A stretch of 32,891 bases of DNA. Source: Haplosporangium gracile (taxonomy: Eukaryota > Mortierellomycota > Mortierellomycetes > Mortierellales > Mortierellaceae). The position numbers were made by a program, and so were the translations under genes. Under the pieces are notes generated by a model. It had not been told where the DNA came from. It searched no databases and saw nothing but the letters and a program-made list of their open reading frames with translations. Positions within the stretch are counted from its first letter, which is position 1; every line of letters starts with the position of its first letter. Location: assembly GCA_015499985.1 (NCBI GenBank), contig JAAAUF010000453.1, positions 1-32,891 of the forward strand. Reading direction: 5' to 3'. Below are positions 13,201 to 23,493 of this stretch, piece by piece.

Positions 13201-16183
13201 ATGGGCCTCAATCGGGACCCAATGGCGTTGGAGCAGACTCGGGTTCAGGACTCATCCCCATTGGTAACCTCCCTACTGGCTCAAGCTCGACACCACCATC
13301 ACCTAAGGCGAGAAAGGATAAGGACGGAAAGAAGATTGTCACGTCCATCAAGGCTGACCCTGCAAAGAAAAAGCAGCGGTCGTTGAGCATGCTTGAGGCC
13401 ATGAAGAAGGCTATGAAGAAACGCGAAATTGCTCAGAGTCGAGTCAATGCTGGTTCGTGTTTTTTGTCTTTGTTTGCTCTTCAAGTCTCTGTGCAGTATT
13501 TGGTTGATGGTCAAATCTCTAACCACTTTGATATAACTTTGCTGCATCCTTTTTAGCCCCCGTAGTGACTGCAGCTAACAAGAAGGCGGTTATTGGTCAG
13601 GATGGCCAGAGCCCTAAGATCGGAAACGGCAATGTACCTTTGACGCCCGCAGATCTTAGCAAGTACAAGACAGACCGCGACCGTCACTTGAGCCAAGTTA
13701 TGAACGAGCAGCGACAACTCCAGGCTGCGTCGATGGCTCTCGGAAGAGTAAGTCAAGAATATTATTTACTGAACATCAGAATCGCTCTTATGTTTGTCAC
13801 GAAATCGGTATCGAAACTAAATTGCTACTATTCATTCACTCTTGCTCACCACCCTTAGCCTGGTGTTGGTGTTGGAGTTCGCCCTCCCATGCCAAATCAA
13901 GCAGGTACTCCTCTGGACTCCGCTCAACAATTGACCCGTGCTGCCGTTCCCCAGATTGCAGCCCAACAGCGTCCCCCCCAGATGTCGCCCCAGGCCAAGG
14001 CGGGAGTTCGACCACTCAACCCCCAGCAGGTCCAGCAGGTCCAGCAAGCCCAAGCGGCAGCACAAGCTCAGGCCCAGGCCCAGGCTCAGGCCCAAGCCCA
14101 AGCCCAAGCCCAGACTCAGGCCCAGCAAGTTCAGCAGGCACAACAGGCGCAAGTCCAGCTCCATTTGCAGCACCAACAGCTTCAGCAGCAACAGCAGTTG
14201 CAGTTGCAGCAGCTTCAACAACAGCAGCAGCTTCAAATTCAGCAACAGCAAATCGCACAGGCGCAGCAAGCCGCACAGGCTCAGGCACAGGCGCAAGCCC
14301 AGGCTCAAGCTCAAGCCCAGGCTCAACAGCAAGGACAGGCCGTCCCGCAGATTCCATTGACAGGCCTGAGTCCTCAAGCTCTCAATTATATCCGCAATAA
14401 CCCCAGTTTGTCGCTCTCCAGCCCACAGATCCAGGCCTACATCCGTCAGCAACAGCTCCAGGCGCTCCAGCAGCAGCAGGCCGCGCAAGCTCAGGCTCAA
14501 ATCCAAGCTCAGGCACAGGCACAACTTCAGCAGCAACAGCAGCAACAGGCGTCTTCTTCGCCTCTCGCGAGACCCATGACGTCGCCTATGCCCGGCTTCG
14601 CCAGCCCTTCTCTTCAGGCACAGCACTTGCAGCAAGTCCAGGCTCAAGCTCAAGCACAGGTGCAACAGCAGGCGCAACAGCAGGCGCAACAACAGCTTTT
14701 GGCACAGCAGCTTCAGCTTCAACAGGCCCAGCAGTTGCAGGCCCAACAGCTTCACGCACAGAAGCAACAACAGCAGCAGATGGTCCAGCAGCAGCAAATG
14801 CAGCAGCTTCACCAACAGCAACAGCAACAGCTTCAGTTGCAGGCTCAGGCTCAGGCCCAGCGGGCTGCGCAAGCTCAGGCTCAGGCACAGGCACAAGCAC
14901 TTCAACAGCAACAGCAGCAGCTTCAACAACAAGCCATGCAACAGAAGCAGCAACAAGTCGCCCAACTCCAGCAGATCAAGACACCCACAGGATCTCCTCG
15001 ACAAGCTTCGACGGCTCAGATGGGTGGTTTGACCCCCAACCTCCCCAGCGGACCTAGCACACCCGGCGAGTCGATCAACCATGCCGCAGCCAACGCCAAC
15101 CGGATGAATGGTACAGGGAATGGATCGGGAAACTCGTCCGGAGCTGCCACACCATCGACCCCTATTCTTACCGGCGGAGCCCTCAACAACAATAACGGTG
15201 CTATCGGAGTCAACGCTAAGCCTCAGCAGGTTCTGAACACCAATGGAGTCGCCAAGGGAAGTAGCACTCCTGTCATGGCCCCCGGAGTTGTCCCTAGCCC
15301 CACTTTGTTCCATTCTGCGACTGTCTCGACACCTGCTACTGGAGCAAATCCTGTCACTGTCCAGACGCCCATTATGGGTCACACTCAGCCGCAACAGCAA
15401 CAGCTGCAACAGCAGCAGCAGCAGGCTCTTCAGCAGCAGCAATTGAAGCAGCAGCAGATGCAACAGCAACAGCAGGCAACAGCAGGTGCTCAAGGAACCG
15501 CGACTCCTCCTATGGCCTCTCTCCTGACAATGCCAACCGTGCCCACGCCTCAGATGATTGCACAACTAGCCCAGTACTACCCAAACCTTCCACACCTCCA
15601 AGCCGAAGCCCAGGCCCGTCAGCAGTTGCAAAGATTCTTTGAAAGCCAGTACAATGCCCAGCAGGCGATTAAGCAGCAGCAGGCGATGCAGCAGCAGAAC
15701 GGCCAGCAGCTCAATGGACAGTCGACCCAAGCTCAGACTCAAGCGCTTGCTCAACAGCAACAACAGGCATCACCTCAACTAGTCCAGCAGCCCCAAGTTA
15801 GTCAGACTGCGGGTCTTGTCAACGGTCAAGTGATGAACGGTCAAGTGATGAACGGCCAGTCGCCAGGCCTTGTCAACGGGCAAGGCATGAGCCCAGCAAT
15901 GAACGCGGCGCAGCTTGCTCAACAGAAACAGCTTCAGCAGCAGCACCTGATCCAGCAACAGAAGCTCCAGCAGCAGAAGCAGCAGTTAGCGATGCAACAG
16001 CAGCAACTAGCTCAGCGACAACTTCAGCAGCAGCAAGCACAACAGTTGGCCTTGCAACAACAACAGCAGCAGCAACAGCAGGCACTTGCATTACAGCAGC
16101 AGCAGCTGGCTCTTCAACAACAGCAGCAACAGCAACAACAACAGCAGCAGCAGCAGCAGCAAAATCCCCAATCACAGCCTTAA
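10242..16183 (+). CDS. VID21: NuA4 histone acetyltransferase scaffold subunit Vid21/Eaf1 (HSA and SANT domains, Gln-rich tail)
   Basis: Vid21/Eaf1 is the platform subunit that assembles the NuA4 histone H4/H2A acetyltransferase in the nucleus. My exons are 10242-10262, 10387-10445, 10569-10721, 10824-12042, 12144-13452, 13557-13747 and 13859-16183, total 5277 nt, 1758 residues. The N-terminus has LPHILKMRLLSEKTHREQIDEILVRRD split by introns. A Ser/Thr/Pro-rich stretch follows. The HSA domain (about 366-480) includes WDHLLDEMRWTQVDYKEER and SYQVSRWIMAWHE. The SANT/Myb domain (about 783-835) includes VVWTSEEDDLLLSMIKPYQ and TPYDCYDRWSKKDG. A Lys-rich helix precedes the last introns. From about residue 1040 to the end the protein is Gln/Ala-rich. 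At nearly 1760 residues it is much longer than yeast Eaf1 (about 980) because of this tail. The exon-3 acceptor follows an A-run, which is unusual but needed for frame. Confidence 0.92.
14023..16174 (+). repeat. Gln/Ala-rich coding low-complexity repeats in VID21
   Basis: CAG/CAA-rich sequence encodes long poly-Gln and Gln-Ala dipeptide arrays. A Gln-Ala array built of 6-bp units (CAGGCC and CAAGCC variants) runs at about 14058-14125, with further arrays at about 14277-14330 and 14640-14700. The largest pure Gln run, about 16 residues, lies just before the stop. A 15-bp tandem duplication encodes a repeated MNGQV unit at about 15825-15860. CAG and CAA are interspersed, which usually stabilises such tracts. 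The opposite strand shows a 577-codon Leu-rich open frame that is only the mirror of these repeats. Confidence 0.9.
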
Positions 16184-16547
16184 TTCCTGGAGCGAGCAGG
16201 TCAATTGTACAACACACACACACACACACACCACACACACGCGCACGCCAAAACCATTACTTTTATCACCTCATTTTCACGTATCTTTGCTTCCAAATTA
16301 TTTCCCTCTTTTTTTTTTTTCTTCCTCCCTCAGTAGTATCTTTTTTTTTTCTTTTCGCTTTTGGCTTTTTCTTCTTTGCTTCAATATCCCTACCCCAACT
16401 GTTGTATCATAGCTTTCCCTTGACCTGCCTGTAATTTTACTAAACGGAAAGCGCTCTATATTTCACATTTTACATTAAAAGAATCTCTTGCTGTTGCTTA
16501 ATTCATGTATTGTACAAGAGCTTTATGAAAATTAAAAGGTGCTTCTC
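16184..16547. other. Convergent intergenic region with a (CA)n microsatellite
   Basis: This gap separates the tail-to-tail VID21 (+) and PRP46 (-) genes, so it should hold both 3' UTRs and terminators. A CA dinucleotide run with one interruption spans about 16212-16240. Two T-runs (about 16311-16320 and 16341-16350) follow. The rest is AT-rich. No gene is seen. Confidence 0.6.
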
Positions 16548-18678
16548 TTAATAACGCTTTCTCATCAACGAAGGCTTCCAATCCAAAGGATGTGTCTCAG
16601 GCGTCTAAATTGATTCGATTAAAAAAAGGATATGGCAAGGTTAGCTCTCAACTCTTGACAAGTGGTGATAGATTCGATGCGTTCAAGTAACAAAAGAAAA
16701 CAGCAAAGAACGAAACATACGGCTTGATCGTCCTCCTTCCAGATCTTGATGGTCTTGTCAGCCTCTCCGGTAATAAGACGCAAACCAGTCTTATCAAACT
16801 CGGCACAAAAGATACCGGCTTCACTATCCAACGATCCGGGCTGAACGAGCGAGTCCAGTCTTTGAAACTGGTGTCCTGACTTCCAATCCCAGAAACCCAT
16901 TGCCCCGTTGTCAGCTAAAATAAAGGAAGGAGAAAACATAGATAAAGATGAATATTAGTAATGCTTTTTTCTACCAAATATATGCAGTCGTCGAAGATAT
17001 GAAAAGAGGCAAAACACAGTACCTCCGGTGAACATGACATTGTCAGAATTGACAGCCATGGCGTTGACGATGCCCCCGCCTCCGGTGACACCTCCAGGAC
17101 CCTCAAAATTGCGCATGAACTGGCCTTCAGGACACCTCCACTGCTTGATGTTGTCAGGACTGGCGGTCGAGAAGGTGAACTCTGTTGGGTGCAGGGCCAT
17201 GGCACGGACACTCTTCTTGTGATGTGTAAGCGTGGCCATGGTCTTTCCTGCAGCCAGATCCCACAGACGGACTGTGCTGTCCATGGACGATGTGATAACC
17301 TGTGGATCTGCCTCTTGACACTTAACTGCACTGACTGTTCCTGTGTGTCCTGAGAGAACGTGCACCGCCTGTTTTGTCCTCATATCCCACACCTATATGA
17401 TTGCATTGTAAGCAACAAGATACAGATCAGACATACAAGATTCGACCCACTGTGCTCCAGTTCATTTTGGACATAGCTTTTTAAAAAAGGCAACTTACGC
17501 GAGCGGTGGCATCACGACCAGAGGTGACAAGGACGTCCAGGGTAGGGTGAATAGCCATGGCATAGACACCGCTGAGATGTCCATGGTAGTGTCGAATGAC
17601 CTTGTTGGTCTCCAGATCCCAGCATTTGACCATCTTGTCGTCTCCGCACGAGAATAGGTATGGATGTCGTGGTGATACTGCCAATCCGCGAACCTGTCCA
17701 ATGTGACCCGTCAGCGATAGTTTCAATCTTCCTGATGCCAAATCCCAAATCTATGTAGTTTCCAATTGAGAGTGTTAGTTATACATCTCCCGGCGTTGCT
17801 GTATATCGCGAAGAGACATGGTAGAAAGGAAAGAAAAAATATTCAAGATATACCTTGATGATACGGTCACCAGCACCGGTAGCAAACCACGAATTGCCAG
17901 GCTCGACAGCAACACTCCTGACCCACCCCTGATGTCCTGAGATAACCCTCATCAGCTTCCAAGGAGCATGCCATTCTGGACGAATCGCCTTGGCGACAGG
18001 TCTCCTGACCAAAGAGGTTCCTCCGCCCGGTGCGTCTGGGAAGGGGTTGTGGATTGTTGGTTTGTGCATCACCAATGCGCTCGACTGTTGAGAAGTCTTT
18101 TTGGGAAGAGTGTCGAGAATCTTTTCCACGCCACTGTCAACATCTCCTGCTGTTGATGATGGTGCTGAAGCAATAACAGATCCCGCCTTAGCCTTCTTCT
18201 TTTCCAACTGCTCCTTCTGTCGCTTCAAGAGTGGGTATGGGAGGACTTGGGCGTCCTTGTATTCGTCATGGATCTTGGACTGCAATTTGACGCGCTGGCT
18301 GTTCGTAACAAAGAGGAAGAGAAGAATTGATCTGTCAGTATCGCATGCCCAAAATATCATGCTGAACAAGCAATCTTTACCAACAAAAACAACTATAGAA
18401 CAAGAATTCAAATCCTAAATAGATGCGCACCTCAATTGATCCTCTGCAGGTGTGCTATAGATGTTATCTTGGTCCTCGGCAAAGAGCTCCCGCGTCCTCT
18501 TGACTGATCGCTTGACGATCGCCGTGATGTCTTCATTAACAGCAGCATTCTGGTTGGATTCTTCTGCTGCTGATTCGATGGCAACTGCGGGGGTATGACC
18601 CTCCATGACCACGTCCTGACTGTCAGTGTCCTTGCTGCTGCTGCTGGCCTTGGCTCTTGAAGCTCTCTTTGGTGGCAT
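16548..18678 (-). CDS. PRP46: Pre-mRNA-splicing WD40 protein Prp46 / PLRG1 (PRL1 family), 6 exons
   Basis: Prp46/PLRG1 is a spliceosome component associated with the NineTeen complex and acts in the nucleus. My exons on the minus strand are 18678-18431, 18298-17854, 17750-17499, 17392-17023, 16914-16721 and 16604-16548, total 1566 nt, 521 residues. The N-terminus is Ser/Ala/acidic. Seven WD repeats start near residue 200: [104 protein letters not shown] and a C-terminal [16 protein letters not shown]. The last small exon reads [18 protein letters not shown], which matches the conserved end of PLRG1 and fixes the true stop at 16550-16548. Simple extension of exon 5 would have run into intron sequence. 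The start ATG lies about 90 bp from the divergent pseudogene. Confidence 0.95.
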
Positions 18679-18771
18679 TAGGAAGGATGTTGTTGAGAGT
18701 GGAAGAAAGGTGGAAGAAAAGGCTCGAGAGACTGGACTGAGAGTTGCCTTTGTGAGAAGCTAAAAATTCTG

Positions 18772-21700
18772 TCGACGTCACTTCTCTTATCTTCTTTCCG
18801 GCGGAAGGGATACAACCCTGTCGAGCTTTACCACGTTATAATCGACAGCCTCTCCACCACCGGTCGACGGCGTTTTGATGTGGTCGGCTCCTGCTTTCCA
18901 GCGATCAGAGACGCCTATTTCAAGCATCCACAGAAGGAGGCGCACAGCATCTTGCAGAAGAAAATTGAGTGATTTGGCAAAAACAACATGACTTAATACC
19001 TCGATGGCCCTCAGGCGGTTGAAAAGAGTGCCACGGCAGAAACGCGCGAGTCAAAACGACAGAAGGTGATAGAGAAGCTTTCGGGCAGGCTGGATACCTT
19101 CGAGAATAGGATCGACGAGGGCTCAAGAATACGCAAGCAGCATTACAACGACATCAAGAAGCATTACAACGACATCAAGAAGGGCCTCGGATCGTCATGT
19201 TACTGGAGTCTCGATAGCAGGCAGGACTTTGCTGAACATATGCGCGGGCAGGAGTGGATTGTTGTGGTCTGTGATACCGAGGCGGACGTCAAGAGTGCTG
19301 GCGGCACACTACCAGGCGACATTATCATCTCAGGTGATTCAGACATGCTGGGATACGCGAACATTTACACTCTATGGCGGCCCGTCTCCAAAACTGTTAT
19401 TCTGGCCTATTTTCTACCCGACATGCTCAAAACGATCGGGCTATCCCATGCGCAGCTTACGGCGCTTGCGGTCGTCTCCAAGAATGACTACCAACGCAAT
19501 ATCAAAGGGCTCGGACCTGCCAGCAATTTTGGTGTGATAAAGAGGCTTCGAGGTCTTTCATGTAACGTCGTGCTTAATACGTTCTTTCTTTCCTCGTTGT
19601 TCTAATGTCTTTTTATAAGTTGTATTGTAACCACAACTTTTTTCCTTTTGAAATAGATCCCCGTTTGATTGTTGCTGCTTATCTGTCCGACCCCACTGTC
19701 ATCACGAAAAACAAGCAGGATGCGACTTTCAACTATTCGATCAGGGACTTTATCGAGATGAAGCAGCAGCAAGTGTTGGATCCGTTCCGCCCAAATCCCA
19801 TGCAAGCAGTTTATCATGCTCTACAGAAGCGATTCCTAGACCTATGCCAGAAGCGCGAGTCTCTTAAAGATGCCAAAGGAAGCGAAGCCCAGCCAAGGTA
19901 AATTGAGAAATCTAACGTTTTATCTACTTTGTAATAAACCTTATTGTGAATAGCTTGTCTCATTGTTTCTTATTTCCGCTGTACGTTATTAGGCCTGTCG
20001 AAGAGCCGATTGTGCGTCTTTGAGTTCCACGTTCATTCAATCGTCATCGCCCCGTGGAGTCTCCAGACAATGTAACCAAGGACACAGGAGCTCCTTCTCT
20101 GCAATCTGAGGAGTGGCCGCCCGGCTTTGACTAGGACAAGGGTTCCTCGTCACCGTGAGCGCTTCTCGTTTCAGGAACGGACTCGAAGAAGTCCCATGCT
20201 CCACCTCCTCGCATGAAGCTGCTCACATTGAAATACTACAGGAAGCTCTCAGAGACAACAAACAACAAGTCGACCTCTACCAAGCCAAAGACCAGCGTAG
20301 AGAAGGCGCCTGCCTTGGCAAAGAAGCCCTTGACGGAGATGAAGAAGGTTGACCTAGTTCGGTCGCTTGACTGGCGTCACCCATCAGTCGGCCTCGAGGT
20401 CGGAACTCTCAATGCTAATACGAAGAGAGTGTTTATGAGTGGATGCACATCATCGACAACGCCCCCTCCGACTATACCAGGATCCGCCTCACTCTCTCCA
20501 ACCGCGCCCAGTCTACTCGCATCCGATCTACAACGTATAGTGGTGGAGTGTCTGCAGGAGTGTTTTCGCCTGGCGGCCGACAAAAAGCGCGAGACCCAGC
20601 GTCTTATTGGTATCTTTGTAGAGACACTACGCATTCGGATGGATTCCGCGAAGGAGACCCTCGGGATCAAGTTGTTGGCAGAAAAGTAGACCATGACAAA
20701 AGAGCAGCGCATCAAAGCGCGCAGGGATGCAGTCTCGGATACTGAGCGGTAGATCCTCGACCACCTGTCTGAACGGATCAAGCCCAAGGATGAGGATGAG
20801 GACGAGGATGAGGGCGAGGATGAGGGCGCCACCGATACTAAGAGACTGAGCAACTCCGACCTAGACGAGAAGGTCAGTAATCAGGAGGAGTTTTTACTCG
20901 CATTCCTTAATTTTCTGTATTCCGGCAATAATCCCCGGGAAAGAGCTTAGAAGGGATTTGGGCCGAGAGATTTTTTGCCCAAGGACAAGGATGATGATGA
21001 GGATAAGGCCAAGGACAAGAAGAAGACCAGCGCCGGGGTAGTTGTCAACCATCTCATCGATTGGCTTGTCGCTGGCCATTTCTACAAACCCCTTCGGAGA
21101 CGAGATGAAATCGTTGTGAAGATGCCCTACACTCCTACATACCTCGTTCGATCTGTGGTAGGTCCGCTGGCCGTGGAGTTCGATTATGTTTGTTATGGCC
21201 GTTTTACTGGAAGTATCTCTAACACTGATTATTTTCCCCATAGGTCCAGACCATGCAGCAGGAAGGCACACTGGAAGCCAGTATTGATATCCGGATCCAG
21301 GGGCAGATCTCAGCCGTTGAAAACTTTTTGTTTTTCAACAAACACACCAATAACAGCAGACGGATCGTACCCATCACTACTTCACAGCAGTCGTTTGTAT
21401 CATTTTCGGAACGGGAGTTGGGGGCTTTCTTTTGGAAGAGAGAAGTACTGAAGCGGAATCTTTGTGAGCTTGCCCTGCAGGACAGTACCAGGCTCTACTC
21501 AATTGATGATCTCGACTGCTGGATTGGATCCAAGGAGCCGGGCTTTATCATCAAGCGTTTCACCTGCGATGTTGGCTTGAAGGGACTGACCAGCAGAAAG
21601 AAGAAGGCCGGCCACCGAGCAGCTGTCAGGATGTGGGCGCTGGATGACATTCGCTCTCATTTGCAGCAGTTCCTGTTAGAAGATGAGAAGAAAGTCAAGA

Positions 21701-23309
21701 AGAACGCCAAGGAGGACAAGGAGAAGGACTTTCACCCTGCTAAGTACAAGAAGAAGGGTTATGTTCTTCGAAGGTTGATTCTCACAGTTGGGTTCCGAGT
21801 CAAGTTACAAGCATTCAAGCTTCGCAAATTGAAGGATGTTCGATATCGTCGTTAGAGAGAAGATCGATTGCCACCTAGGCTGACTTCGACTGTGAACGGT
21901 ACCGACTATTATTTGCAGGAGATTCAGAACGTGCTCACCTGCAAGGAGGATACTCAGCGATTTTCCCTAGGAGTCGACGTCAAGGACATCAGAACGTTGA
22001 CCCTAGATGCCGGACAAGCCTGTGTTATCGAAGAACTCGCTCACCTTTCCGAGGAATTGCAAAGAAGACGAAGGGCAAGGAGATCGTCAAAGATCTATCC
22101 CTCAACGACATTGTCGCCTCAAAACATCTGCCTTCTGCCTTTGTGTCAACATCACCAGCCTCCCCATCATCGACCACGGCAACATCGCTTACAGCTCATC
22201 ATACATTCTTCGGCTCCTCTTCTAACAACTCGGCTCCCCTATCTACACAGAACGTTTCCTCATCAACAACCTCGGCTCAACCCTCCACAGCCAGCCCAGT
22301 TCCATCGCCACGACCAGTTTTTTTCAATTTGGCTGTGAAGACCAAGGCTGCTTATTAACCAACTTTCAAATTTCACAGATGGGCCAAGAGCGAGAAAGGC
22401 AGCACGCTGGTCGGTCAGGACAGATCCGTAACGGATATTGAGACACATCTGCCCCCTATGAAAGGTCCTTCGTCAAATGTCATCAACTACATCAAGGAGC
22501 TGGAGCGCGTGGAGGAGCAGCTAAAGGGATTCTACAATGGTCCGGATGCCAAGTACAAAAGGCACAAATGGGACATGCAACGAGCACTCCACGGCGAGTT
22601 CCAACTTATCGCTCACCGTTTGCTTGGAATTGTGGGAGAAGGACTCAGGATCCGCAGCGTCTCCTCCAAACCTGTCATCATTAATGTAGGGTTGAGCAAG
22701 TTTGGCACCAAGAGCGGACTGACATCTTTGCACTCAACTTTCCTGTCCTACTTTATATCTTTGGTAAGCATTGCCTTGTGTTTATTTATTAATATTGAAA
22801 AGACACTGTTGTTGCTGTGTTTGTGTATGATCAAATAACTAATATAATGCCTTCATACTTTACATTAGGCGCGCTCTCTTGGGTACATCGTTCTAGGATT
22901 AAACGAATATTATACTTCCAAGAAGTGTCTGGCATGTGGTCTCTTCGTCGCGCAAGTAGATCTTAGACGATTCTTCTGTTCCCACTGTCAAGTTTACCAC
23001 CACAGGGATATCATGGCGGCTGAGAATATGGCCAACATCATACAGGGCTATCTCTTCGACCAGCAGCGCCCAGATCATCTCCACCCAGTCGCCCCGGATG
23101 GAACCATGCCCTGGAAGCAGGAGCCCAGCAGAGGATCCAACACGAGCCCAGGAACTGTTGGTACCTCCTCCACCACTGGCCCCACTTCGATCAAGACCGC
23201 TGCTGGTGGCTCCGCCAAGACTGCCCCTCCGTCCAAAAAAAGGCAACGCAAACGGTCGTCCACTGTCTCGAGTTTAGAGCAATCCTCATCAAAGGTAGCT
23301 AGGAAGTAG
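18772..23309 (+). pseudogene. Decayed gene: FEN1/XPG-like PIN nuclease fused to a TnpB/Fanzor-like RuvC with zinc ribbon
   Basis: The coding order is continuous but broken. Segments: about 18772-19561; 19657-19897 and 19993-~21187 (flanking 95-nt introns); 21244-22763; 22869-23309. Together they make about 1390 codons. The N-terminal part resembles a Rad2/FEN1-type PIN nuclease: acidic residues in RRRFDVVG, YLDGPQA, CDTEADV and ISGDSDMLGY, then SKNDYQRNIKGLGPASNFG, like the FEN1 DY..I.G+G helical motif. The C-terminal part has a RuvC-I-like LTLDAGQACVI (Asp codon 22006), GYIVLGLNEYYTSKKC, a zinc ribbon of two CX2C pairs (codons 22926, 22935, 22977, 22986), and RuvC-III-like HHRDIMAAENM (Asp codon 23007), ending in a Lys/Arg-rich tail. 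Disablements: no clear start; a 2-nt loss near 18797; in-frame stops at 18970, 18994, 20021, 20132, 20687, 20750, 20948, 21853 and 22356; a 1-nt loss in an A-run at 22061-22063. The 22359-23309 part is open apart from a clean intron (22764-22868). Family naming is by motif only. Confidence 0.75.
19140..19181 (+). repeat. Exact 21-bp tandem duplication inside the pseudogene
   Basis: The unit gcattacaacgacatcaaga (plus a) occurs twice back to back at 19140-19160 and 19161-19181. It encodes a repeated HYNDIKK heptapeptide in a predicted helical, charged stretch between the two halves of the PIN-like domain. The copies are identical, so the duplication is recent relative to the other damage or was still selected when it arose. 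Confidence 0.9.
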
Positions 23310-23365
23310 TTTAGAGTTTGGGTGTGTCCGCAAATAAACATGTCGTGCTGGTAGGGCGCCAGTCC

Positions 23366-23404
23366 GCGCACTAATATGTTGATACGGTGACGTATTATGT
23401 GCGC
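23366..23404 (+). other. Hairpin 57 bp downstream of the PIN-RuvC pseudogene stop
   Basis: Left arm gcgcactaata (23366-23376) pairs with right arm tattatgtgcgc (23393-23404), leaving one bulged T at 23398. That gives 11 base pairs around a 16-nt loop. GC-rich flanks (gggcgcc at 23354-23360; cgccc at 23412-23416) could extend it. An AATAAA lies upstream at 23333. It sits between the pseudogene and the PFD5 start, so it could be an element-end structure, a terminator-like remnant, or chance. Confidence 0.5.
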
Positions 23405-23493
23405 CCATTGTCGCCCAGCCCTGTTAATTATAGCAGATTGCTAAGATCTTTGACTACCATCATCATCTACCGACAGACACACACATACCGACA

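Noticed and set aside
13832..15565. 577-codon minus-strand open frame opposite VID21
   Set aside because: It is Leu/Ser-rich because it is the complement of CAG/CAA repeats. The plus strand has a coherent VID21 protein with matching splice phases.
18968..19013. Alternative reading of the first two pseudogene stops as lying in a small intron ending at ctcag|gcgg
   Set aside because: The would-be donor gtgatt is poor and the removed stretch encodes YLDGPQ, which fits a PIN active-site motif. Two nonsense mutations explain it better.
18775..23393. Short inverted pair acgtcac (18775-18781) and gtgacgt (23387-23393) at the pseudogene edges, as possible terminal repeats
   Set aside because: Only 7 bp match and the flanks differ, so chance is likely. 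I found no longer terminal repeat or target duplication by eye.
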